Below are positions 31,877-41,286 of a DNA stretch of 64,000 bases, in pieces. Within the stretch, counting starts at the first letter, position 1. The number at the start of each line of letters is the position of its first letter. The notes under the pieces are model-generated. The model ran no database searches. It was given only the letters and a program-made list of their open reading frames with translations, and was not told the DNA's origin. Origin of the DNA: Adiantum capillus-veneris (taxonomy: Eukaryota > Streptophyta > Polypodiopsida > Polypodiales > Pteridaceae); NCBI GenBank assembly GCA_014529385.2, contig CM043966.1, positions 141,284,211 through 141,348,210 of the forward strand, in the 5' to 3' direction. The position numbers and the translations under genes were made by a program.

Positions 31877-33619
31877 TCACGTATCTAATAAGGCATTGTA
31901 TAGTACTTTCCCATAGGGGCTATTTAGCTCAATTGGGTATCGTAGGGGTGGCTCAGATTCTAATGAGTCGTCATCTATGTCCTCGAAAAATGCTTGCGTG
32001 ATTCCCAGATTAGCCTCTCGTTGGCGTCTAAGACGTTGTTGTCGTTCTCGAGCCTCAACTCTTGCTTGGATTTTTTTAATCTCTGCTTGTTCCTTGGCAG
32101 CCTTCTTTTGATGGATGGCTTGCAACTCTTCCTGGCTTAGAGGATCATAATATCTTTTGAATTTACTCCCATTAAGGAATCCAATGGTTTCAACTCCATC
32201 TAGAGTCTCCACACGAATGGTACCTTGCGGGGTAATTTCACACACTCGATATGGTCCCTTACCATCGTATTTCAATTTCTTCTTTTCATTACGTACCCCG
32301 TACATAAGAACTTTATCACCAACCTTGATGTCTTTATCCTTTAAATGGCTATCAAACCACTTCTTTCTCCTATCCTTCTCCACTAGAGCATTTCGCACAG
32401 CTAATTGCCTCTCTTCATCTAGCCTTTCCAGGATATATAATCGCTCCACTAAGGGGTTACCATCCCAAACTTCTTGAGAAGCTACTCGAAGACTAGGAAT
32501 GACAAACTCCCATGGCATAACTGCTTCTTGGCCATACACCATCTTAAACAGTGTGCAATTAATAGCAACTTTATACGCAGTACGATAAGCCCATAAAGCT
32601 GATGTAAGCTTTAGGTCCCAATCAGTGCGATGAGCCTCAACTGTCTTTGTCAAAATGGAGATGAGAGTTTTGTTGGTACTCTCAGCTTGGCCATTTGCTT
32701 GGGGATAATAGGGTGTAGACTTGTGGTGAGATATTATGAAGTTTGATGTGAGTTCTTTTATTACTTCATTTATAAAATGAGTTTCATTGTCACTCACAAG
32801 TTCAAAGGGGCATCCAAAACGTGTGATAATGTTCTCAAAGAGGAACTTAGCTGTTGTTTTTGCATCCGCCTTTCGTGTTGCTTTTGCTTCAGCCCATTTG
32901 GTTACATAGTCGGTAGCCACAATGATATATCGTGATTGCGTGTTACGTGCAGCCGGACTAATCGGTCCTACAAAGTCTAAGCCCCACTTTTCAAATGGTT
33001 GGGTTACCTTGATGGGATGTAGAGGCATCCTATCACTTCTTTGTGGCTTCTTGAAGCGTTGGCATTCATCACATCCCTTTGCAAAAAGTGATGCATCCTT
33101 AAACAAAGTGGGCCACCAATAGCCTGACTGTAAGATCTTTCGGGCAGTCAACTTTCCTGAAAAATGACCACCAACTACGCCCATGTGTGCCTCTTGTAGA
33201 ATATATAAATACTCATCCTCGCGGGCATAGTGTCTAAGAACATCATCTTTTCCTCTCTTATAGAGAGTTCCCACCAGTAAGCAATAGGGTTCGCATTCCT
33301 TGATTAATTTTCGAGCTATATCTTTTCGCAGCTCTTTGGGTGGAAAACCATTAACTAAGAAGTTAACAATCTTTTCACTCCATTCAGGCATTGTCTCAAC
33401 AATGAACAAAGGAGTATCAGGCAATTCATCATCAACCCCCGTAGGAGCTTCGCCATTAGGGATACGAGATAAATGATCCGCCATGACACGTTTCCTCCCA
33501 GGCCTCACAACAACGGTGAAGTCAAACTCAAGAAGAATTAACAACCATCGTGTAATTCGACCTGTGGAACACGGCTTGTTTACCAAATATAGCAATGCTT
33601 GATGATCAACATAAAACAC
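31877..33619 (-). pseudogene. Element A RNase H end and integrase
   Basis: 580 open codons. They begin in RNase H (VDHQALLYLVNKP, with the third acidic residue) and MADHLSRIPNG. The integrase zinc-binding head is HMGVVGGHFSG with CDECQR. The core has GLDFVGP (about D215), VSDNETHF (about D277, with Glu replacing the usual Gly) and GQAESTNK (about E313). The GPY/F end is KGPYRVCEI with FLNGSKFKRYY, followed by a Lys/Glu/Gln-rich coiled stretch. It is closely related to the B polyprotein and joined to the RT pieces by a frameshift at about 33620-33843. The integrase would insert the cDNA. Confidence 0.93.
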
Positions 33620-34514
33620 AAACTTGGTAGCAAGAGGTAATAGCGAAATTTCTTTACTGCGTAAATCATAGCTAGACCTTAGCGCTCTGTAGTAGTGTAG
33701 TTCATCTCGGCACCATTTAATTGGCGACTTGCAAAGCTAATAGGGTAGTCCAATTTATGTTCTCCTGGTTGAGTTAGAACACACCCAATAGCAAAATTTG
33801 ATGCATCAATATGCACATGAAAAGGTACATTCCAATCAAGTGTTCACAGGATTGGAGCACTTGTTAGGGCCTTCTTTAATAACTCATAAGATTGATGACA
33901 TTCTTCCGTCCAGTGAAACTCGATAAGAAGCTTGTACAATGGACGCGCTATCTCGGCAAAGTTTAAAATAAACCTTCGATAATAACCAACATGGCCCATA
34001 AATCTTTGAACTCCTTTATAGTTAGTAGGTGGTGGCAAATCGGCAATGGATTTAATCTTACTCTCATCGGTGGATATCCCGTTCTTGGACACTATATGCC
34101 CTAGAATGACTCCATGCTTAACCCAAAATTGGCATTTGAAAGGGTTCAATGAGATGCGATAAAATCTGCACCTTTCAAATATTTTTCATAGATATAACAA
34201 ATGCTTCTCCCAAGAAGAATAAACACAAAGGTCGTCTAGGAAAGCTTCACAAAACTCCCTTAGAAATTCTTTAAACGCAGTGTTTATTAATCGTTGGAAT
34301 GTAGCAGGGGCATTTGTTAAGCCAAAAGCCATAACACGAAATGCAAACACTCCAAACTCTGTGATAAAAGCAGTTTTAGCTTGGTCCTCTAATGCAATTG
34401 TGATTTGATTGTAACCAGAGTACCCATCTAAAAAGCTATAAGCTTCCTTGCCCGCAACTCTTTCAAGCACATGTTCTGAATATGGCAAGGGATAATGATC
34501 TCTCCTAGTAGCTG
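33620..34514 (-). pseudogene. Element A reverse transcriptase, C-terminal part, and start of RNase H
   Basis: Read on the minus strand from the B insertion point: TRRDHYPLPYSEHVLE, FLDGYSGYNQ, FRVMAFGLTNAPATFQR and the catalytic FLDDLCVYS. A stop or frame break near 34160-34190 and a frameshift in 33620-33843 disrupt it. The preceding KKVNAA lies at 47913 on the other side of element B. This join, with an AGCTG duplication, shows that B inserted within the RT palm. Confidence 0.93.
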
Positions 34515-35069
34515 TGTCAAGGCTAGGGACTTGCTACGCGCCGTGTGCGAGCCACAAAGGCTCCTAGCACACAGTCATACAACAGACAAGCTCACAAGGA
34601 AGAATGGTGTGTCACTCACCTTCCTGCGTAGTTGCGAATGAAGGATTCCCGCGCCGCGAAGAAGAGGGAGACGCTGCTACGCCGTGCTCAACCGCCTCGC
34701 CGCCGTCGTGCCGCCGCAACGCTCGATCACACACACACACTCTCACTCTCTCTCTCTCTCTCACATGTACACACACACACACACAAGGAGATGGTGAAGG
34801 AGAAGGTGGAGATGGAGCAAGAGCAGCTTCTATTGCACAATGAAAGAATGAGTAAAAATTAGGTTTAGTGGCTTTTATATGAGCTCACCCCATTCACACT
34901 TGGGCGCCCATACTTAGCCAACTAACTCCTTGAATATTCCAGTGAGAGTGCGCCTGTCATCGGCGATCACCCTTACCCTGTTCCTATTGGTCCGACAAGC
35001 CCGGTACCTGACTCTAAATAATACAACGTTTAAAGATCATAGGGTGTCCGTGTGCCGTGAGGGTTAACA
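34515..35069 (-). repeat. 3' LTR of gypsy element B
   Basis: 555 bp with the TATA string at plus 34871-34881 and an internal CA/CT microsatellite at about 34730-34785. The left end lies in A's RT. Confidence 0.95.
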
Positions 35070-36354
35070 TGCCCCCCTTCCTGATGTAGATTCCGTCCAC
35101 GGAAGCTATCAAGTTGAAGCTCGTTCGTCGAGATGGAAGAGTAGTCGACATGGATGTGCGTAGCCTTCTTCAATCACTGCAAAATCAAACAACATTGCCA
35201 TAGTAATTGCATTCTCATATACAATTAAAAATCATATGCAATAGACAGACAAAGTGATTGGTAACATAATTTTAGACAATTTGTCAGCAATAAACATTAA
35301 ATTGCAATATAATCAAATGCATAAACAGATGTAAAGGTAAAAAATTAAACAAGTCCGGGGTCGCTAATTTAACGGTCAAAGGCACTAGAGCTCGACTATT
35401 AATACCATGGGTAACTTCTCAATTTTTTCTGGTCAATTAAGTTGTTTAATCGCAAGAGCCAAGTATTTGATGTTCGAGGGCTGACTAGAGGCTATACCTA
35501 GAAGACCTTGTAGTTAAGCTACGATAAAAGGAATTTCTCATGAAATCATCGCTTGACTGATTACCTTTTCTTTGACCCCCCAAAGTCTTTTCACATTGAT
35601 TCAATTTTGATGTGTGTGCTTATTTTGTATGCCTTGGGTTTTTTGCTTTTCAAGGAAAAGCGCCCACACTGGGAACCTCTAGGGCTCTAGTACCATCGGC
35701 GATACATGTGAGTGAAGTACCAATTTAAGCAGGGATTTCTCTTCCAGCTTAAAATTTTACATTGTGGCACTTTGATTTTTTGTTTGTTCATTTTCAGCAT
35801 TTTAATTTTGTAACTTTGGGGGGTCATATAACATTGTTACCCTCCCCAGGCTCATCACATTTATAACTCCCTTTATAATACTTAAGCTAAAGGTCAATAG
35901 GGTTAAGCCCACTAGAAAGCCCTAGTACATTTCACACAATGCTGCCTAAATCGGATTAAGAACCTAAGTAACCATTGTTTATTAGGAAGGCATTCCCCAT
36001 GGTATTAAGAGAAGATTTCTAATACCTAGCTTGGTCAAACTAGCTTAGTCGGACTGCTTGATTTTTAAACCTAGACAAGTGATTATGACAAAACATTACA
36101 TTGAATTAAATGTTTGATACTAAGCAAATGCGCTGAATATTATGCTACCAATCACAATCAAAGCAGACAAACATGGATGCAAAAAGATAAGGGCAATGCT
36201 AATGGACATAAAACACCTGTTTGTGTTGATGGTCGCACTTGATTTGAAGTGTGAACAAGAGAAGGTTCCATGAAGGTCCAAATCCTATCAATAGCAACAC
36301 GCTCCTGTACACACTAGGAACCCTAACCTAATTATTTGCACTCCCCCTAAAGAG
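35070..36354 (-). other. Polypurine tract and 3' non-coding region of element B
   Basis: The minus-strand purine tract AGGAAGGGGGGCA abuts the LTR at 35070-35082. The rest has no ORF of note and aligns with 28758-30083 of element A. Confidence 0.75.
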
Positions 36355-36813
36355 TCAATGGAATAGGATATTGTAGAGGTTGGGGGGAAACCCTAAAGCT
36401 AAACCCCTATCCTCGTCGTCGAGATAAACAAAGTCATCATCCATGAGACCATATGTGCCATCCGTGTAGTCATGTAAATTTTCTTCTTCATCATAGGTGC
36501 CCATGTTTACTAAAAAGGTCACTAGACGCCTATAGTCATCTTGGTCAAAAGGGTAGGCTTGTGCAATGGGAGAAACGCTCTCTACTATGTATGGATCAGA
36601 CGTGGTCAAGAGACGTATCAGCCATTCTAACTCCTCAAAATTCCTCTCACATGCTAGCGTACCTATCAAATCCCATTCACAGGAAAGCACTAGAAAGACC
36701 ATGTGAAATATTTGTGAGAAGTAACGAGTGTACCTCTCACCCAAGGCAGGAGTGGATGACTCTAGCGTACTAGCCATATCTGTACACGCAAATAGATGAT
36801 GGTTAGAGTGCAA
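36355..36813 (-). CDS. 152-codon accessory ORF downstream of pol, element B
   Basis: Same length, position and orientation as 30084-30542, with no internal stop. Eight residue differences are visible between the copies: P/T, S/R, L/I, Q/H, M/T, G/D, K/N and P/H. None is a stop or frameshift. Likely start MASTLESSTPALGERY. The acidic block TYDEEENLHDYTDGTYG and the terminal FVYLDDEDRGLALGFPP are conserved. It probably needs its own transcript or a spliced RNA, because pol ends about 200 bp upstream in another frame. I recognise no family. Confidence 0.62.
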   Translation of the reverse strand: MHSNHHLFACTDMASTLESSTPALGERYTRYFSQIFHMVFLVLSCEWDLIGTLACERNFEELEWLIRLLTTSDPYIVESVSPIAQAYPFDQDDYRRLVTFLVNMGTYDEEENLHDYTDGTYGLMDDDFVYLDDEDRGLALGFPPNLYNILFH

Positions 36814-37023
36814 ATATTACAAGGGTCGTGTTTTTGTGCATAATTTGTTTTTATGATTTGTGTGATGGCTCTTGCTCTTTTACTTTTTTATCTTGTTTTT
36901 GTGAGTATAAGGCTTTATATATACATTCCCTAAGATCGGAGATTAAGAGGTCAGGGAGAAAGGTTGAGAGGGAAGCAAGTGAATGATGGATGTCCACAAA
37001 CACTCCCCCCTTCCTTGGGTAGA

Positions 37024-40000
37024 TCATACCGTTTGAAATGAGCTTGTCACCCTTTGAAACCAATTGTTCCAATTGGTAATAGGTGAGGATTTTTGCCAGT
37101 AGTTTTCTATTACCCTAGGTGCCTCGTCAAGTTGCAAGGGTGGTAAGGTACTCTCCCAGGATCGAACTTGAAGTGGTTCATTAGGTGATTCTTGAACACT
37201 GGAAAGTGTGGATTCCTTTGTAGCCTCATGGAGGTCCACTATTGTAGGTGGAGGCTGTGTAGAAGCTTTTACCTCTATGGATGTATTACATGAGGAGCTA
37301 GAAGCTTCATGGAACTCCACCCTTCCTGAGCTAGGTGGAATAAATTGGTTTTGCCTTGGAGCCCAAACTAGCTCTGGACTAGGTGTGTAGCATTCTGTGA
37401 TCTTTCCCTTTCCACGGTCTGCCATTGGCTTTAGCGTTACACTATTTGACTCATATGGGTTTGTTGTCGATAGGGAAGGACACATTTTACGTTTCGGTAC
37501 CCAAATTTTCTCGTTTCCATCATAGTATCCTTGGGCTTTTAATAGTCGTTTAGGAATCCAGTGCCACGTTTTCTTACATTTCTTGGAGCGAGTGGGACGT
37601 TTCTTACGAGGCTTCCGTTTTTTAGCATCAGCCATGGTTACTAAAGAATCTTTAGGGACCCACTTGTATGCTTTCTTTGTTATATTAGGATGGTTCTTGT
37701 GTGTCTCACGCTTTCTTTCAACTACATCAGTTGAAGATCTAGAGAGTTGGGCTATGGGGACGTATGGTTCAACCTCTTGGACAGGCAATGTCTTGGGTTT
37801 TATTTCCTTAGGCAATATCTCAGGGACTATGGCTTGAGTGGTAGGGATAAGATTTGGTTTTTGCGTTGTGACACCCCCAGTCCCCCAATCAATAGTGCAT
37901 TTGGTGGCTATCATCCACGTGCGTCCTAAGTTTATATTACCCTCCATAGTTCCAATAGGCATGACCAAAAAGTCTTGAGCTACAATTCCATTGTCATAAC
38001 TGACAGAAGTGTGCCAGATTCCAAAAACCGTATTTTTTTTCTTGTTGACACCCTTGACTTGGATAATACTCTCAGATAGAGGTGGCTTCCCTAACTGACA
38101 CCACACCCCATAGGATACCAGATTATATTTAGCACTATCTACTTTTCCATAGGCACTATTTAACTCAATAGGGTATCGTAGAGGTGTGTCAGAGTCCAAC
38201 CAGTCCTCTTCGATTTCCACGTGGAATGCATTTGTGACTCCAAGGTTAGCCTCTCGTTTTTGTCTTATACGTTGTTGTCGCTCCTTAGCCTCAGCTTGAG
38301 CTTGTATCTTCTTTAAATCGGTTTGTGATTTGGCGGCCTTCTTTTGATGAATGGCCCGTAGTTCTTCTTGGCTTAAAGGATCATAATATCTATTGAATTT
38401 ACTCCCATTGAGGAATCCAATGGTTTCAACTCCATCAAGAGTTTCCACACGAAGGGTACCTTGTGGGGCAATTTCACATACTCTATATGGTCCTTTACCA
38501 GCATATTTCAACTTTTTCTTCTCTTTACGTACTCCATACATAAGGACTTTATCACCAACTTTGATGTCCTTGTCCTTCACATGGCGATCAAACCACTTCT
38601 TTCTCCTATCCTTTTCCACAAGAGCATTTTGCACAGCCAACTGTCTCTCTTCGTCTAGTTTTTCTAAGATATACAAACGCTCGGTTAAGGGGTTACCATT
38701 CCATCCTTCTTGCGAAGCTACCCTAAGACTAGGAATGACAAACTCCCAAGGCATAACCGCTTCTTGGCCGTATACCATTTTGAATGGCGTACAATTAATA
38801 GCCACTTTATAAGCAGTACGATAAGCCCATAGAGCAGATGTCAACTTCAAATCCCAATCAGTGCGATGAGCTTCTACCGTCTTGGTTAAAATAGAGATTA
38901 GAGTCTTGTTGGTGCTCTCGGCTTGTCCATTAGCTTGCGGGTAATAAGGTGTAGACTTATGGTAGGATATCATAAAGGTCGTTGTAAGCTCTCTTATTAT
39001 CTCATTTATAAAATGGGTACCATTATCACTAACAATTTCAAAAGGGCAACCAAATCTTGTGATAATGTTCTCAAAAAGAAACTTAGCTGTTGTCCTCGCG
39101 TCAGCTTTTTGTGAAGCCTTAGCTTTAGCCCACTTTGTTACATAGTCCGTAGAAACTAGAATATATCGAGATTGAGTGTTGTGAGCTGCGGGACTAATTG
39201 GACCTACAAAGTCTAAGCCCCATTTTTCAAATGGTTGGGTTACTTTAATAGGATGTAAGGGCATTCTGTCTTTGCGCTGTGTGGTCTTGTAACGTTGGCA
39301 CTCATCACACCCTTTTGTAAAAAGTGATGCATCCTTAAATAAAGTTGGCCACCAATAGCCTGATTGCAGCACCTTTCTAGCAGTCAGGTCTCCTGAAAAA
39401 TGTCCTCCTGCTATGCCCATATGTGCTTCTTGCAAGATATACAAATATTCATCCTCGCGGGCACAACGCCTAAGAATATCGTCCTTGCCTAGTCTATACA
39501 GAGTTCTGGCAATCAAACAATAGGGTTCACATTCTTTTACTAGCCTTCGAGCAATATCCTTACGAAGTTCCTTGGGTGGAAAACCATTAACTAAAAAGTT
39601 AACAATGTTCTCACTCCATTCAGGCATAGTCTCAACTATGAATAGGGAAGTATCGGGTAATTCATCATCAACTCCTGTAGGGGCTTCACCATTGGGTATG
39701 CGAGACAAATGATCAGCCATGACATGCCTTTTACCGGGTCTCACTACAATCGTGAAATCAAACTCCAAAAGAATTAACAACCATCGTGTGATTCTTCCTG
39801 TGGAGCATGGCTTGTTTACCAGATACATCAACGCTTGATGATCCACATTAAATAGAAACTTGTTTGCCAGAAGGTAGTAGCGAAATTTCTTTACTGCATA
39901 AACCATTGCTAAACCTTCTCGCTCTGTAGTGGTGTAGTTCCTATCAGCATCGTTCAATTGACGGCTTGCAAAGCTAATGGGGTAGTCCAATTTATGTTCT

Positions 40001-41286
40001 CCTGGTTGAGTGAGAACACACCCAATAGCAAAGTTTGATGCATCAATATGCACATGGAAAATGACATCCCAGTTAGGTGTCCTTAAAATCGGAGCACTTG
40101 CTAGTGTTTTCTTCAATTGTTCATAGGCCTGGTCACACTCTTCAGTCCATTTAAATTCAATGAGAAGCTTGTACAAAGGACGTGCTATCTCAGCGAAAAA
40201 TAAAATAAACCGTCGATAATAACCCACGTGTCCCATGAACCTTTGAACTCCCTTGTAATTGGTTGGTGGTGGTAGCTCTAGAATCACTTTAATTTTGCTC
40301 TCATCGGTTGAGATACCATTCTTAGATACTATATGCCCTAAAATAACTCCATGCTTGACCCAAAATTGGCATTTGAACGGGTTCAATGAGATACGATATA
40401 ACCTACACTTTTCAAACACCTTCCGCAAACATGATAGATGTTCTTTCCAAGAAGAGTAAACACAAAGGTCATCTAAGAAAGCTTCACAAAACTCTCTCAA
40501 ATATTCTTTAAAAGCAGTGTTTATTAATCGTTGGAATGTAGCAGGGGCATTTGTTAAGCCAAAAGCCATCACACGAAATGCAAACACGCCAAATTCTGTG
40601 ATGAAGGCAGTTTTAGCTTGGTCCTCTAGCGCTATTGTGATTTGGTTGTAGCCTGAGTACCCATCTAGAAAGCTATAAGCTTCCTTGCCTGCAACTCTTT
40701 CGAGTACATGTTCGGAATATGGTAGGGGGTAATGGTCTCTTCTAGTAGCTGCATTAACTTTTTTGAGGTCCACGCACACCCTGAGTTTCCCATTCTTTTT
40801 TGGCGCGATAACTATTGGAGACACCCATTCAGAGTGTTCAATAGTATATATGAACCCACATTTGATAAGCTTTTCTAGTTCTTCTTGAATGATCCTTGCG
40901 TACTTAGGATTCATCGGGTAGGGTCTTTGTTGTACGGGCTTCGCAGTGCTAATCATAGGGATTGTATGTTGGACCACAGAAGGTGGAACACCTTTCATAT
41001 CATGGTATGTCCAAGCGAATATGTCCTTGAATTCCTTGAGAAGCTCTTTGAGGACCGCCTCTTCAACTTTTGTGAGGTCTTGGGCAATAAAAGCAGGTTT
41101 TGATTCTTCACCGGGGTCGGCTAATTCTATTTCTTTAACTATTGCCGGACCATCATAGATTCCATTATTCCCATCGATAGGTATTCTTTGGGCTTTTGTG
41201 TACACAACCTTTGCTTCCCCTGTGGTGTAAGATTTGAAATGTTCCGGTGCAGGATGCAAGTCTGTGGATTCTGGTTGTGCTTTGGT
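37024..41286 (-). CDS. Element B pol: RT, RNase H, integrase, second protease remnant and tail
   Basis: 1411 open codons to 41259; in the same frame the sequence reaches a TAG at 41287. RT spans about residues 129-310 (LDGYSGYNQ near 199, catalytic FLDDLCVYS with D263 and D264). RNase H has IDASNFAIG (D406), TTTEREGL (E446/E448) and VDHQAL (D473). The integrase has H613, H620, C651 and C654 in its zinc head and D683, D745 and E781 in the core. The GPY/F segment KGPYRV starts at about 922. A post-integrase retropepsin-like region covers about 1030-1130 (SYGVWCQLGKPP, FLVMPIG, INLGRTWM), but about nine residues holding the DTG are deleted (GKVDSAKYN). The tail has W-x-P-[KR] motifs near 1200, 1233, 1252 and 1299. 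The ATG shown is only the first after a stop. The true protein is a Gag-Pol continuation. Confidence 0.93.
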   Translation of the reverse strand, partial: TKAQPESTDLHPAPEHFKSYTTGEAKVVYTKAQRIPIDGNNGIYDGPAIVKEIELADPGEESKPAFIAQDLTKVEEAVLKELLKEFKDIFAWTYHDMKGVPPSVVQHTIPMISTAKPVQQRPYPMNPKYARIIQEELEKLIKCGFIYTIEHSEWVSPIVIAPKKNGKLRVCVDLKKVNAATRRDHYPLPYSEHVLERVAGKEAYSFLDGYSGYNQITIALEDQAKTAFITEFGVFAFRVMAFGLTNAPATFQRLINTAFKEYLREFCEAFLDDLCVYSSWKEHLSCLRKVFEKCRLYRISLNPFKCQFWVKHGVILGHIVSKNGISTDESKIKVILELPPPTNYKGVQRFMGHVGYYRRFILFFAEIARPLYKLLIEFKWTEECDQAYEQLKKTLASAPILRTPNWDVIFHVHIDASNFAIGCVLTQPGEHKLDYPISFASRQLNDADRNYTTTEREGLAMVYAVKKFRYYLLANKFLFNVDHQALMYLVNKPCSTGRITRWLLILLEFDFTIVVRPGKRHVMADHLSRIPNGEAPTGVDDELPDTSLFIVETMPEWSENIVNFLVNGFPPKELRKDIARRLVKECEPYCLIARTLYRLGKDDILRRCAREDEYLYILQEAHMGIAGGHFSGDLTARKVLQSGYWWPTLFKDASLFTKGCDECQRYKTTQRKDRMPLHPIKVTQPFEKWGLDFVGPISPAAHNTQSRYILVSTDYVTKWAKAKASQKADARTTAKFLFENIITRFGCPFEIVSDNGTHFINEIIRELTTTFMISYHKSTPYYPQANGQAESTNKTLISILTKTVEAHRTDWDLKLTSALWAYRTAYKVAINCTPFKMVYGQEAVMPWEFVIPSLRVASQEGWNGNPLTERLYILEKLDEERQLAVQNALVEKDRRKKWFDRHVKDKDIKVGDKVLMYGVRKEKKKLKYAGKGPYRVCEIAPQGTLRVETLDGVETIGFLNGSKFNRYYDPLSQEELRAIHQKKAAKSQTDLKKIQAQAEAKERQQRIRQKREANLGVTNAFHVEIEEDWLDSDTPLRYPIELNSAYGKVDSAKYNLVSYGVWCQLGKPPLSESIIQVKGVNKKKNTVFGIWHTSVSYDNGIVAQDFLVMPIGTMEGNINLGRTWMIATKCTIDWGTGGVTTQKPNLIPTTQAIVPEILPKEIKPKTLPVQEVEPYVPIAQLSRSSTDVVERKRETHKNHPNITKKAYKWVPKDSLVTMADAKKRKPRKKRPTRSKKCKKTWHWIPKRLLKAQGYYDGNEKIWVPKRKMCPSLSTTNPYESNSVTLKPMADRGKGKITECYTPSPELVWAPRQNQFIPPSSGRVEFHEASSSSCNTSIEVKASTQPPPTIVDLHEATKESTLSSVQESPNEPLQVRSWESTLPPLQLDEAPRVIENYWQKSSPITNWNNWFQRVTSSFQTV

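Noticed and set aside
32157-32477. Plus-strand ORFs within elements A and B (for example 32157-32477, 38393-38812, 49602-49964)
   Set aside because: They are antisense shadows of the minus-strand Gag-Pol frames.
31877-33619. Chromodomain at the integrase end of A or B
   Set aside because: The end is a GPY/F segment (KGPYRVCEI, FLNGSKFKRYY) followed by a coiled, basic stretch. No chromodomain aromatic cage is visible.
31877-33619. Second (archaeal-type) RNase H as in Tat elements
   Set aside because: Between RNase H and the integrase zinc head there are only about 95 residues (PNGEAPTGVDDELPD and following), with no extra catalytic Asp/Glu set.
36355-36813. Envelope gene for the 152-codon ORF
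   Set aside because: Too short, with no signal peptide, no clear transmembrane anchor and no cysteine or glycosylation pattern.
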